Assembly: GCA_947095535.1 (NCBI GenBank) | Contig: OX352772.1 | Span: 44,287,445 to 44,351,444, forward strand | Reading direction: 5' to 3' | Origin: Poecilobothrus nobilitatus | Taxonomy: Eukaryota > Arthropoda > Insecta > Diptera > Dolichopodidae | DNA: 64,000 bases | Shown: positions 13,775 to 27,700 of the stretch, piece by piece | Layout of the letters: each line of letters begins with the position of its first letter | How positions within the stretch are numbered: position 1 is the first letter of the stretch | Translations under genes and position numbers: made by a program | The notes under the pieces: generated by a model | What the model saw: the letters and a program-made list of their open reading frames with translations, nothing else | What the model was told of the DNA's origin: nothing | Database searches by the model: none

Positions 13775-14860
13775 TATCCTACACCTAAAGCACCTGCAGT
13801 ATAGGGTATATTAACTTTGGTATGGTGTTTGTAACCAACAAAAGGAAGCGAGTTAGATATGAACATGTACATATATTCTGAATCAAGGTCAGCTTCTGAG
13901 TCGATTTAACGATGTCCGTCCATCCGTTCGCACGATAACTCAAAAACTAATAGCTATCTTGATGAAATTTATATACATAGTAGGCTACAAATTACGAAAG
14001 GAAGGCGGGGATTGCATCTGGGAAAAATCGATCCATGGGTTCGGATTCTGCAAACTTCCGAACGAGCCCGGACCAAACAAGCATATCTCCAAAACAAAGA
14101 AAAGTAGAACCTTTAAATTTGGCACAAAAGTGTTCTGTTAGATTTTCTTTATGTCTCTTGAGAGGATTTAGACCATGGGTTCGGATTTTAGAAACTTCCG
14201 AACGAGCTCCAGAGCAAACGAACATATCTCTAAAACCAATAAAAATAGAACTTTTATATTTCGTACAATGATGTTCTTTCAAGTTTTCTTTATGTCTCTC
14301 AAATTTGAGAGAACTGAGTTCCATGTTCTGGGAAATTTAGAGCATGGGTTCGGATTTTGGAAGCTTCCGAACCAGCCCCAGAGCAAACGAGCATATCTCC
14401 AAAACTAAAAAAGGTAGAACATTTACATTTAGTTCAAGGGTGTTCTGTCATGCTTTCTTTATCTTCCTGAAATTTGAGAGGATTTGGACCATGGGTTCGG
14501 ATCTTAGAAACTTCCGAACGAGCTCTAGAACAAACGAACATCTTTTCTTTAAAATTGAAAACTGATATTTGAGATAATTTTGATCATGTGTTCGAATTTT
14601 GGGAGCTTCCGAACTAGGCAAAGAGGAAACGAGCTTACCTTCAAAACCAATAAAGATAGAACCTTTAAAATTGGTACAAGAGTGTTCTGAAATTTTTCCT
14701 CTGTCTTCCTGAAATTTGAGATGAGTTGGAGTGGCGGTTCGGGTAACTGACACACGCCTTCTAAGGCCTAACAAGCATATCTTCGAAATTAATAAATACA
14801 GAAACTTGAAATTTTGTGCAAGGGTGTTAAATCAAGGAAAGAGATTCAAACAACTGCCAA
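13775..14860 (+). repeat. Dispersed repeat with internal ~140-bp minisatellite (family B)
   Basis: The left part holds CCTACACC..AGGGTATATTAACTTTGG, GTTAGATATGAACATGTACA and GTCCGTCCATCCG. The right part holds five to six tandem units, starting near 14033, 14173, 14342, 14488 and 14583, each with CATGGGTTCGGATT, AACTTCCGAAC and CATATCTCCAAAAC. Units vary from about 95 to 170 bp. The short open frames on both strands (13959-14774) are by-products of the repeat. A second copy lies at 45411-46290. The TATTCTGAATCA..GAGTCGAT..GTCCGTCC string resembles a repeat known from higher flies. Confidence 0.8.
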
Positions 14861-14899
14861 AAGACTTGGGTGGATGGATTTTTAATTTAATTTGAATTA

Positions 14900-17800
14900 T
14901 TCATTTGCAATTACTTGTTTTATTTTTAAATATCATAGTTTGTTATGTTATAAATAATAATTAGTTTATATATTATATTATAATTATAATTAGTACAATA
15001 TATTTAAATAAAAATAAGTAGGTATATATATATACATTTTATTTTTTTTTATTTTTTATTATTTATTTAATTCATTTCTCTAAAAGAGCAATAAGAGAAT
15101 TCATTTCTCTAAAAGAGACATAATTAATATCATATTGTACTATATAATAAAATAAAAGTAAAAAAAAATAAATTCTTGTATACGTTAATAGATGGTGCAA
15201 AAATAAAAATATTTACGTTTCAGGTTCATTTTTGTAATGTCAATTTTATAATGCTATACAGTCAAATAATCAATGGCTTAGTGAAACTAATGATTGAACA
15301 GAAACCGAAGCTTTGTCCAATATAAATAGCAAATCAAATGAAGTAGTGGATGATGTAGTGGGATGCTCCTTACAGTAGTAAAAAGGAGAAACCAAAAAAA
15401 AAAAAAATTAATTATTACCTAATTTAAAATCAAACATAGAAAATTTTAAACACATGACAAACAAAATATCAAATATAAACAAAAAAAAAAGCAAACAAAC
15501 AATTTTAATTCATTCCTTATAGCTCATAATATAAAAATATGTATTATTATATACTCTATTTATTTAAAATTGTATCATAGTATAATTTTAAAAAAATTAC
15601 ATGTGATAAGCAGACATATCTTACATTCTGTGTCAACAAATGTCATTATATAACGATAGGCTTATACGCACACAAAATCCTTAAATTTTGTTTTTTCTTT
15701 AAATATATTTAGAAATTGAAAATATATTATATTTACCACATAACCATTGGTAGGCCAAAATTTAAAGATGTTATACCAAATTATAGAATAAACTTAAATT
15801 TTGTGGTCTAGAAAGAAATAATTTGCTGTTCCAATTTTAAGAAATAATTTACTGTTTATTTTTGTACAATTACAAAAATAAAACCAAAAACAAGGTAAAC
15901 CTTAAGATTAAGAAAAAGGTTAAAGAAAATTTAATTTAATGAAATTGATATTTAGTGTCATATTTTTTTTAAATCTAATAAATTTTTTTTAATAAATTTT
16001 GATTACACTTCAAAGAACTTATAATTCATTTTATGTTTTCATTATAGTCAATTGGTAATAATTTAAAACTGATCAAACCTTGCTTAATTTAATCAGATAT
16101 TGAATTTTTTCAGTAGGTAGGAACTAATAAAACTAATTTTATACCGTTTTATAATTTTATTTTTATATTTAATATATAATTTATAGTTAATAAAATATCA
16201 TTTTTAAGTATTAATTATTTGAACTTGAAAAAATTTTTGTTATTTTATTTAATGGTGAAACTTAAAAGGTGAAACTTAATTCTTGATTTTAGATTTTAAA
16301 ATTTGTAAATAAAATTGAATTTTACCTTGATTTACTTTTTAACTTTTGTTTTTTTTTTTTTTTGTTAATAGTAATGTCTATTGATTTTTAAAATTACAAT
16401 AAGCAATAAAATGCACCAAGAGTATATTCATTTTATATTCGTTTAAATCGAACTAATAATTGAAAAAGAAGAAGTAATAATAAAATAAATTTATCGATTA
16501 TGGAATTAATTGAAGCTAATTACTATAGTATCTTTAATAGTTATTAATTATACTACCTTGAAAACCTATATATATATATAGCATTTTTCGATTAAATGAA
16601 ACCATTTTTAAATTAAAAGAAACCTTCTTCAAAATAAATGAAACTATTTTCAGCGTAAATGAAACTATTTTTATTTTAAATGAAACTTTTATCAAATGTA
16701 GATCTTCAATTAGGCCATGCAGTTTGGACGCTCGTTGTGGTACTCTGGATCAGTATTTTATCCTAATTAAAAGCAGTTACGAGCTTCTTACAAAGCCATT
16801 GTAAATTGACTAAATCCACCTTCTACTGATCGAAAAGGTTATTTAAGTAAAATTCCTCCAAAAACTTTTTTTTTAGGGCAAGAGCTGAGCATTCATATAA
16901 GAGGTATACGAACATAATTCCTCTTCCTGTTCATCTTTGTAACTTTTATAAAAACCATATTAGAAAAGTCCTAGTATTCTGGTATATCTACCGACCGACC
17001 AGTGTCTCGTTAAAATTCTATTGAAAGATTAATTAATATTTTTTCATAATCAAATCAATAAATGAAAATCGTTTCTAATTATTACCAGTATTTAAAGAAT
17101 AGTCAACAATTACATATTACTAGTGCCTATTTTAAGTTATTTAACATGTTTTTAATAATTATTTTACATGTTGTAATATTTAGTTTGATATGACCAAACT
17201 GAAGTTTAAACCCAAACCTCTTCAATTGAGAACTTAAACCTTGCACCATTAATCAAATAAATGTAATACAAATTATTAGAAGATTTAATTTCAAAAACGG
17301 TTTTTTTTTTTTGCGATCAGATATAAAAAATTTGCATTAATTTTATAATTTTTTCACTTTTAGATATAACTATTTTTCTTCTTTCTTTCTTGATTGATCT
17401 TGATTTAAATTTCTAAGCATATTTGTCATATAATTTGTCAATGGTTAATAAAACCCATTAAATACATTTCATTTATACAAAATTACATAAAAACTAATGG
17501 CTATAATTTTTAAGTCTTGAATATAGGGCTGCATAGTGTTACAATCAAAATAATCAATAAAATAAAAAACTTTCAAAAAAAAAAAAAATTAACAAATAAT
17601 CGAAACTTAATTTTAAAAATTAAAGCGAGTGTAACTTTTTAAAACTATACTTTTTAAAAGTCAATATAAATTTAAACTAAAATTTACTTAACAAGTTCAT
17701 GAAGATGGGTATGTACTATGTATTTACTAAGTACTAAGAATATGTGATTAATAAAATAAAAGTATTTTTTCAAAAAAAAAATATAAAAATAAGACCAAGG

Positions 17801-19580
17801 TTTGCACATTATTTACAATTTTTTTTCTTTTTAATTTTTACTCTTTTGGGGTTATTTTACCTGTTTTAAAATGATTATCATATTATATAATAATAAACTC
17901 ATTCACTCAACCTTAATCATAATTTTTAAATATAAGCCATTATATATATACATTAAATAAAATATTTTACCTTGAAATTATTTAATGTCCAAGATACACC
18001 TAGAAAAAAATCCTTTACAGAACCAAATAATCGATTTTTAGCTTAAAAATTTATTAATTTAACTTATAAATTCAATTAACTTTATAAGTATTTAATTTTA
18101 ACAAATAGTTTTATTTATTTTACTTCATTTCTATAAAAAAAGATTTGATTAAATTGCAATTTTTTTTTTTTCTTTAATTATTTAAAATAATTAAAAATTA
18201 TGTATTTAATTTTATTTGAACTTTTAAAAATGGCACTATAGGGATCTTAATGAATTTAACAAATTCTATAACATTTATTTCATTTTTTTCAATTAAAAGA
18301 TTTTTATTAATCATAATTTTTTTTCAAAAATTTTGATCCACATAATTTTAAAATCACTTATTAATCAAAAAAAGAAAAATCAAAAACACACAAAAATTAT
18401 AATTTTCTTAAAAACCTAAAAAATAATCGCGAAATAAAATTTAAATTTTAAGTATCCATGGCGCATTTAAATAACAAAAACAAAAAATTTAAGCACGCAA
18501 ATTTAAATCCTAAGTTAACGCAATCGCATATGACCAAACACTAAAAAATAAAAACAAACTAACAAAATCTTTAACCGACCACAAATTTATGTTTTATCAA
18601 AAGATTAACTATTTTAAAAGAATAAAATACATTGATAAAAATATTCAACACAATAATAATTTAATATCAAACAACGGTAATATAAAATATACCATACCAT
18701 CATTAACAGTCCAAAAAAAAAATCAAGCGCATTTTATTAAATTTTGATTTTTTTATTTGGTTTTTTCTTTTTTTATTTTTTATTTTTACTGTTTTTAAAT
18801 ACGAAACCAACCAAAACAAGACTTTAAAATCGTAAGCTTTTAAATTTTTTTATTCTCTTGAAACTTGGTAATGTGTAACAGTTTTGGTTTGTTAGTTCGG
18901 TTTTATGGTCATTTTTATGTTGTAAACCTGGTTTTTTTGATATATACATATGTACATATGTATATGCCAATCATATATTCATATGCATATATATATGTAT
19001 ATACTTATAGTATTTAATGGAAGCTTACTGTCATTGCAAATAAAAAGAAAAAAATCTGAGCTTATTTTTAATATATTAGCATTTTTTTTTTATCAAACAA
19101 ATTTCAGATATCTTAAATAAACGATTCTTAATTTTTAGTACACTTTCATAAAAAATTTAAAAAATGTGCCTATTAGTTTCACTTGTCCATATGTCCGTCG
19201 ATCCATATGGATGTTTACAAAACTTCAGCGTTTGAAATAGATGAATGAATTATACTATATAGGCACCGCAAAAAAATTAATTTTGTGGAACAATATTTTT
19301 CTGTAGCCCTACACGTTACGGAGCACAAGCGCCCAAAATTTGAAAAAGCTATAAATTTAAATTGTTATACCACAAGCAATAACTGCTTTTATTAACTTTT
19401 TAAATTTACATATGCGAAATGTAAATTTTTACAAAATTTTGGGGTTCTTTCAATCTTTTAAATTAGAAACTTAAACTTAAGTTAGAAACTTAAATTATTG
19501 AGAGAAGTTAGATCTTTGGGAATAAGTATGAGTTATTTCAGAAAATATTTTTGTGTAAGAGCTGATTACAGAAAATATTT
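14900..19580. other. AT-rich stretch without recognisable genes
   Basis: Dominated by A/T homopolymers. One short tandem repeat (16590-16690) and microsatellites near 18940-19010 stand out. Nothing coding could be supported on either strand. Confidence 0.5.
16590..16690 (+). repeat. ~22-bp tandem repeat
   Basis: Five imperfect units of the form TAAATGAAACTATTTTT follow one another (16593, 16616, 16636, 16658, 16679 approximately). Confidence 0.7.
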
Positions 19581-19599
19581 CTCACCGTAATAACAGTAA

Positions 19600-20100
19600 T
19601 AACAACAACAATAATAATAGCTGCTACAGTGGGTGCTATCTTGGGTTATATCATGCAGGTGTTATATACTACTGCACGTTGTAATCCACTGATGGCTCTG
19701 ACTCTGTAGTAAAATAATAATAATATCAATAAGAATACTAATACTAATACCAATAATAACAGCCGCTAAAGTGACAGTGGGGGTTGCCTTCAATAATTAC
19801 CTCATGGAGTAAGGTGTTATATACTCCTACATGTAACTGTTGTAACGGGAGTTACTGCTAGCAAAATAGTAATAATAATAGGCGGATTCATTGTTTCCTT
19901 ACAGTCCCACTCCCAGTTCAATGTTTCCGTATCCATTTCCTACCCATTCCTATCTCTACTCTCTAGCCAATATACTGCGTTCACAGGTAAGGGTTTCATC
20001 CCATTATATTGGCTAAAGGTGGAGGTGGGTTTAGACAGTAAGAATCTGACACTACCAAGGAGAAATTTTTGTGTCTTTGGAAGATTCCCATTTCCCTTTG
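19600..20100 (+). repeat. Dispersed repeat (partner of 3440-3760)
   Basis: Shares ordered blocks with 3440-3760. It starts with a partial internal duplication: GGTGTTATATACT and GCAAAATAGTAATAATAAT-type blocks occur near 19660-19720 and again near 19810-19880. It also carries (AATA)n-like runs. No coding potential. Confidence 0.65.
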
Positions 20101-21034
20101 GAAAAAAAAAATATACATAACCTATATAATATGTACAATATTTTTTTAAAGGTGCAATGGAAAAATATATGTATTTGTGTTATTGTAAGACCGACAAAAT
20201 AACTTATATATACCTCATTCGTCCATCAACATGTTTAATTTTGGAAGAGGACGTTTTTGAAAATCGGTGGTTTTTATTCATTACTTGTTTAAAGATATGT
20301 TTAAATTTCAAAAAAAGCACTGAAAAAAAATTTAAAAATAAAATAATAAAAATATGTTTAAGCCATATTCGATTTATTTTTTCCAAGTAATTATCAAAGT
20401 AATTACAAGTACTCGACCTTTGGAATACAAGAACGAATTTTAAGCTGCAGTTATAAATTAATTTTGTAAGATTGAGTTCCTATTTTTTAGTTTACAATAC
20501 TATTAATGGATTTGTTTACATATTATATGGATTTTTTCCATTTAATATCCTTTGTTGATTGATATATCCATTGAAGAACGGAATGTACAACATTCAAATG
20601 TTAAATTATTCAAATTTTCCACTTTGACCTAATGAAACCTAATCTGCTGAAAAACTAACTAAATATCATCAACTGATTGATAGATTTGAAGAAAATAAAT
20701 ATTAGATAATAAAAGACAATCCGGTCACATAAAATGGTATACGAGAGTTGCATCGGTCCAACGTAAATCGTGTAAAGTAAATTTTCATTTTAAATGTAAT
20801 CAATAAACATTCAGAAGCATGTAACACTTTAAAAAATGTGTATTTATGAATTAATGATAAATTAAATAAAACTTTAAAACCCTAAGTAGAATAAGATTCA
20901 AGTAAAACAAGAAAAAATATATAATTAACCGTGTCAACTCCTGAACTGCCCCACTACAATAAATTATGTACATATTATGTACTGTTTCCATAATATTTAT
21001 TTATCTTTTAGAAAATTTAAGATATTTAACTTAA

Positions 21035-21742
21035 TTACTAGAATGTGCTGCGGAAGTTGGCTTGGAAATAAACATTAATAAAACAAAAATTATAAGAGGG
21101 AATACGAACAACAAAAGACCAATTACAATTGATGATACATTAGTAGAAGATGTAGATAAATTCAATTACCTAGGCAGTATTATTACAAAAGAAGGCGGTA
21201 CAAAAGAGGACATTAATAATAAAATAATGAAAACCAGAGCAACATTTGGAAGAATGTGGAAAATATGGAGGTCATCCCAAATTGCAAGAAAAACCAAACT
21301 TAGAATATTCCAAGCATGTATAAAATCTGTCCTCTTATATGGTAGTGAAACTTGGCTAGTTAATAAGAAAGAAATTTGTATTTGTAACTTGTATTTGTAA
21401 GCAAGTGCCTCCGGATTATATGCAAAATATACTGGCCAAGAAGAATACGAAATGAAGATCTATGGGAAGCTCAAGAACCTATCGAAATAGAAATTAAGAA
21501 ACGAAAATATAGGTGGATAGATCACATTCTTAGAAGACCCCCAGACTGCATAGCCAGGCAAGTCCTGGAATGGAACCCTCAAAGAAAGATAAATGTTGGT
21601 AGACCTAGAAATACATGGCGTAGAACAGTAGAGCGAGAAATAACAGAACTAAATAAAACATCGTCACAAATGAAAGTCATAGCACTAAATAGAAACAGAT
21701 GGAAAGGCTTTGTGGAAGCCCTATGCTCCCAAAGGGAGTAGA
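21035..21742 (+). pseudogene. Non-LTR retrotransposon reverse transcriptase, C-terminal remnant
   Basis: The first part (to about 21380) reads as the end of a reverse transcriptase: GLEININKTKI is the typical primer-grip/thumb entry, followed by FNYLGSIITKEGG and LLYGSETWLV. A frameshift near 21380-21405, in a small duplication of TTGTATTTGTAA, breaks it. Another frame then continues with IRNEDLWEAQ, RWIDHILRRP, GRPRNTWRRTVE and RWKGFVEALCSQ, ending at a stop near 21740. This C-terminal arrangement (HILRRP..GRP.NTWRR..W..ALC) is typical of LINE-type elements in invertebrates; the clade is not assigned. The finger and palm domains and the endonuclease are missing, so this is a dead 5'-truncated copy. 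Confidence 0.85.
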
Positions 21743-21779
21743 AAGGAGAAAAAAAGTATACTGAGACATATTTATCTAA

Positions 21780-22270
21780 ATGTCGGAGTTGTTGGTTTTC
21801 AAAACCAGCATAATTTTGCAAAAGTTGCTGTAATTAAACTTGATTATCCTTTAAACAATTTCAGAATGTCTAGCTTTATTAAGTACCAAATTATGAGGAT
21901 ATAAATTTCACAGTTGTCCCAATCAGTTGCGTTAGTCTAAGCAAATTTTGGCATAATAGATAACGTCTTTTAAGAAAATTTTAAGTATTCTACTTATATA
22001 GACACCGAGTTCTATTCATATAAAACTATAGTTGTTACATATAAAACTACTGTTGCGCCAGACTAACCAAATATTCTAAAAGTTGCTGGCATAAAATGTA
22101 ATTCTTTTGAAAAGATTTCGAGATATCTATAGTTTAATATATATCTTAGCCAAACACTGTATTATTTTCAAATGAAGAAAGAAATTGTATAGCAGTTACT
22201 TAAACCCGGTAATCGAACTTATTCAAATTACATAAAAATCAAATGGTAAAAATTTCAAAATTCCAGCTCC
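21780..22270 (+). repeat. Degenerate tandem array, family A copy 2
   Basis: Diverged units with AAAACCAGCATAATTTTGCA, AAGTTGCTG and CTAGCTTTATTAAG resemble the array at 9385-10060. It abuts the retrotransposon tail. Confidence 0.4.
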
Positions 22271-23195
22271 ATAATTTTTTCAGTTATCTTGCAGACAAAT
22301 GGACTGTAATGTAATGCAAACGGTCTATGTAAAAACTTATATAGAAATTATTCTAACTTACATTATCAAATTTATATTTATGTAGTTAAATGTGTATAGT
22401 ATTTAAATTAGAAAAATTATTATTATAAAGCAAAATATCATAAAATTATTTTAAAACTGGATTATAATATCCGAAACAATCAATTTAGGAACCTTGACCA
22501 AAATGCACCCTTGCCTCATTTAGAAATTAAAATTAATACAAATTAGTTTAGTTAAAAACATAATTATATGTTTATGTACGTAAAAAAATCTGGTTTTATT
22601 AGGTTTTCATAAAAAATGTTAATAAAAATAATATGTACTTATTGTATATATATATATTTATACAAAAAAACACACGGCACTTATTCCGCATAAAACATTA
22701 TTTTTGATTACCCATGGAGGAGATTTTCCTTTACAATACAATATACATTTTCTCCTAAAGACAGTTGCAACGAGTACGAATTGCTTTGATCAAAGGTTGT
22801 AATATTTGTAGAACTTATCATTACAAACTTTTGATTCACTTAAATTATTAACAATGGTGTACGGTAAATTATTACAAAATTGATTAAACCTGTTTTTCTT
22901 TTTTTAAATATAAATATACAAAGGTGCTTAAAGAAAAAGAAGATTAAAAGACAGTACATTTTAATTTGAACCAATTTTAAACAACCAATTAGTAAATGGA
23001 AGTCCAAAAATTATTCTTTATTTTCCTAATATTTGTTGAGGTTTGTTTTTCACAGATTTTTTTTTGTGCACATTTGTATAAAAAACTACTGCTTCAAAAA
23101 TTTTATCAGTAAATACTACAACAACAGAGTTGAGAAATTCTATCACCTGTTATCATCGTTTCCATTTTATATACATATATATTTTTTTTTTAGTG

Positions 23196-23397
23196 TATTC
23201 CTCTGTCACATAAATGTGACAAGTAAATTACACAGCCTTTTCTTTTCAGGTATGATTGTAAATGTCGTAAGGGCGAATTATTCTTACGACGTGTGTGGGA
23301 TTCTAACCTACACTTCCTCGGTGTTTACAACGTATTTCATACGCTAGGCCACCGCTAGGATTACTCACTAGGCCACCAAGACCCCATATGGGTATAA
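23196..23397 (-). mobile_element. tRNA-derived SINE (family 1), minus copy
   Basis: On the minus strand the head reads CTTGGTGGCCTAGTGAG (A-box region), and GGTTAGAATCCCACACACG contains a slightly decayed B box. A body with CATTTACAATCATACCTGA and CATTTATGTGACAGAG and an A-rich 3' tail follow. A small internal duplication of GGTGGCCTAG is present. The same unit lies in the opposite orientation at 23648-23866. Confidence 0.8.
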
Positions 23398-23647
23398 ATT
23401 AACAACACAATAACGATTTCAATAATCGCCTTATCTTTAATAATCACCTGTTTTTATTCAATAAATTAATAAAAGAGAATAATTTATTCTATTCGCCTTA
23501 AAATTTTACACTTTTTTATCTCTACTGTTTGTACGATTTACCACCGTACATAATTTCTTTCCGAAAATATAATATTTTTCCTAATATAAAAAGGATAATA
23601 GCTAATGTATATTTAAATTAAATTAGACTAAAATTAAATTACAATAA

Positions 23648-23866
23648 AGCAGCCTCGGTGGTCTAGTGGCTAGTGGTAGTGGGTAAGAGCGTATAAAATA
23701 CGCTGTCTGTAAACACCGAGAGAGTGTGGGTTCGAATCCCACACACGTCGTAAAAGTTATTCCCCCCTTACGACATTTACAGCCACGCCTGAACAGGAAA
23801 GGCTGTATAATTTCCTGTCCACATTTATGTGGCAGAGTAATGCATTAACAAAAAAAATACAAAAAA
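23648..23866 (+). mobile_element. tRNA-derived SINE (family 1), plus copy
   Basis: The head GCAGCCTCGGTGGTCTAGTG carries an RNA polymerase III A-box-like motif, and GGTTCGAATCC is an intact B box about 70 bases downstream. A tRNA-unrelated body (TTACGACATTTACAGCC, CATTTATGTGGCAGAG) and an A-rich tail of AAAAAAAATAC follow. The cloverleaf is interrupted by inserted bases, so this is a SINE rather than a tRNA gene. Confidence 0.85.
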
Positions 23867-24702
23867 TAAAAAAGAAGTTGTTTCTTCTTAGAACTGAACT
23901 TTTTTGGACTCCTCAGCAAGTATAAACTGAACTTTACCTAGACAACTTCTAAATTATTTTATTTGTCAAAACGGACAAACCTTTATATAAAAAATTAATA
24001 AAATGGTCTGTGAGTTGAGAGAACAATAATTTATACAAATGCAAAAGAGTTGAATATAAAAAATTAAATCAACTAGGTACATCAATAACGTAATCAATTC
24101 AGATACTAGTGGTTATCTCAAAAATAAACTTTTTGAATGAATCAAAATTTAATATTTTTTGAAAACTTTTATTAGCTACGTTATGCGATGGATTAGAATA
24201 GCTCTTGAAAAAAAAAATCGACATTAAAAAAAGACAAAAATTATTTCGATCTAAGTAAATGTTTTATGTTTTTATTAATTTATATTATTTTTAATTTTAT
24301 TTATTTATTTTAAATTAATATTTCAATAATCACTTTGATAATATATATTAATTATTTTATTATTATACATAATAGCCCTCTGCTATTTAGACCATTACAG
24401 CAATACATTATTACATACACTATAATTTATTTTCCCCACACTTTATTATATTTTAAAATGTTTGTTTTAATTTGCATATATTTAGGCTGAATATGTGAGG
24501 AAGAACGTAATCATATTTTAGCTTATTAGAAGCAACATTTTATTTACTGATGCAGCGGAGTAGGACTAGTGCAACAAGAATTTTGTACAATTATTTATAA
24601 CTGATAGAAATAAAAATAAATATAAAAAATTAATAACTTTTTTTTTCAATATATATTTATTTTACTTATAATTTTTTTATTTAGATACTAAATAGTTGAA
24701 CA

Positions 24703-27700
24703 TTAATCATTCTCTTCAATTTCATTTAATATTTGAATTTTTTCATTACTTATTAATTGTTGAATTTCTGCTTCAAGTTTATATGCGTTCATTAACGGCA
24801 GTTCATTTAATTGTTGTGCAATAAATTTGCCAAATAAAGAAAATTTTTTGGCTTCTATTTTTGAGTTAAATGTTGTCGAATTATTATCAGATATTTTATC
24901 GTCATATTCTTCATCATTTGATTCGTCATCATTTGAATCATTATCATATGTTTCATTGCATTCATTTTCTTCTTCTTTTAATATTTTCAATATTTTATCT
25001 TGTTCTTCTTCTAGAGACGTATAATACATTGCCTCATCTTGTTCAAGTGTTTCAACGAATTGTTGACTTGCCTAACAAATCCACAAAATATATTTATAAT
25101 TAAAAAAGAAGACAATAAAAAAAAATTTCTCACCAAACTATTTTCATAATTTCTGTAAATAATTTTTTCATCTAAAAATTCATCTGCTTTTTTATAGTAT
25201 GCCAATTTTGGTTCATATTTAATTTTTAACATTTTACTTTTCAAAACACGCCTTTTTTCATTCATATATGTACCTCGAATTGCTTTTATTTTCTTGTCCA
25301 TTTGTTCCAAACTCCATTCTGGTACATTCATATGTTTAATTAAATTTTGTAAAGCTTGTAATCGAACATGATGATTTCTATAATTTGAATCAGTACTATT
25401 CCATAAACATGGAAGTTCACGATATTTATCCAAAAGTTTACAAATTTGAACAGTTCCCCATTTATTTTTTTTTCCAATTCTAAAATTAAAAAACATTAAA
25501 TTAAAATTTTTTGAAATAGATAAGATAATCTATTAAAAATTTTATTATTAAGAACTTAAAAATTTATCAATTTTTTATTATTTAAATTAAATGGTTGGAA
25601 AATAAAAACAAGAAATTAGAGGAAGAAGATCTTTAATAGATCAATTTCATTCATAATGAACAAACGAATTTTTTAAACGTAAATTCTTTTAGGAACAAAA
25701 TTTAAAAAAATATGAAACCAATACATACAATGTATAGAAAATCCTTTAATTATTTTCACACAAAAACAAAACGCGTTATTCTTTAAAAAATTATATATAT
25801 AAATATATTAATACATTTTTATTTACGAGTATATTTATTTATTTAGTAATTTTACTTAAATGATGGAAAGTTTAATGTAACGATACGCTTACACAATTGC
25901 GATAATCAAATGCCTTACATAGCATAGATCTTTTTAAAACATTTAATCACAGTTTTTGTACTGTGATTTATTATAAAATAAATTTTCTATACGAGTATAT
26001 TTTTTTTTTGTTTTTAATTTTTGACTCTTCATATTTAAAATTTACTTTTGTGAATCAGAAATTCTTGTTTCTTTATTAACTTCATCAAAATTTGATAGCG
26101 ATTCGGCTGCTGTTAATCTACTATCATCATTCGATTCTTTTTTATTTATTTCATTATCTGCTTCATTATGCTCATCTGTTTCTTGATTCTCAAATATACT
26201 CATTGTTTCATCTGATTCAAATGGTCCATCATATTGTTCACTTACCTAAAAATTTATGATTTACGATGGTTATTTAAATGTATTAACTGTTGAAAATATA
26301 AATGTTTTATAAATTCCAAATATAATTTTATTAAATTTATGACTTATTTTCGAATATATTATTTTGAAGCATGAAGATATGGAAAGTCAATATATTTGTA
26401 AAATTTTAATTTGTCAACGTAGTTGAGAAAGATAAAAATTTCCTAAAAAATAAGAAATTCTGATTCATAATTCTGAAATTTTAATTTAAGTACTTATGAT
26501 AAAATCAACATATATGTACCTATGTAAAATAGTAGATAAGTAAATAATATATGTATGTATGTATGTATATTCGTCCATGCAAGATTCTGAATTAGGAATG
26601 ATTTTAGAATTAGTTACAAAATCAGAGTTTCAATAGTTTGTTTAGAAGGGATTTGAGCCCGTATTTTAAATTTTTTGATGTTGAAATTTGTATGTAAAAA
26701 AAATTTTTTTAAGGATTATAAAGGTGGATATTAGCTTTGTAAAGTCATGTAATACGTGTACATGCGATATTTTGAATTAGGAGGAATTGAATTCTGGAAA
26801 AAGCTTGTAATCTTGATTTGCAACCATCTCTAAAATCCTACCTAGTTATTTCTTTTATATGTACTATAAAAATTATTTAATACTGAATTGTAAATGTTTC
26901 GTTTCATAAAACCGAAAAACTCAGAAAAACTATTAGCTGTTTTAAAGGAGTTATAATCTTGCGAAAAATTTTGGTTTGTTCAATAAATCATAAATCATTC
27001 AGTCATAAATTCTTCAAGTCATAAATCCTAAGGGAACTATTAGCGCACCACCACTTTAAATACCAAAACTCAAAAAAGTATACATGTATGATACATATGT
27101 ACATACATGTATGATACATGTATCTACATATATTTTATATGTATATTAAAAAATATTCAAAAGATCTTGATGTCTTTGTTGATGCATAATGGGAGAGACT
27201 ACCACACAAAAATTGTAATTAAGAAATAATTATACTTTTTATTAAGAAACAAATAAATGGAAGAAATAACATCAAACGATGATAGAATACAAAAATAAAT
27301 ATAAGAGCAAAAAAAAAAAACAAATGTAATACTTACCAAGCGATTTTCATAACTTCTATATTTAACCACTTTATTTAAAAATGCATCTGCCTTTTTAAAG
27401 TATACCAATTTCGGTACATGATGATCCTCTTTATTTGTACTCATCCGTTTACTCTTTAAAACACGTCTCTTTTCAAACATATAAGCTTTTCTAATAGAAT
27501 GTATTTTTTTATACATTTGTTTACAATCCCATTCTGGAACATTCATATATTCAATTAAAGTTTGTAAAGCGAGATTTCGAGCATTACTATTTCTATAATT
27601 TGGATCATTATAATCCCATAAACATGTTAATTCGCGATATTTATCTACAAATTTACAAAGTTTATCATTATCCCATTTATCTTTTTGTGAAATTCTAGAA

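Noticed and set aside
13959..14774. Several overlapping open frames on both strands
   Set aside because: They follow the minisatellite units and repeat the same peptides; the sequence is a tandem repeat, not a gene.
15280..15362. Short protein-like frame (ETEALSNINSKSNEVVDDVV)
   Set aside because: Could be a lone exon, but in-frame stops lie on both sides and no good acceptor and donor pair was found.
23640..23760. tRNA gene
   Set aside because: A and B boxes are present, but the cloverleaf is broken by inserts and a SINE body and A-rich tail follow; inverted and diverged copies exist.
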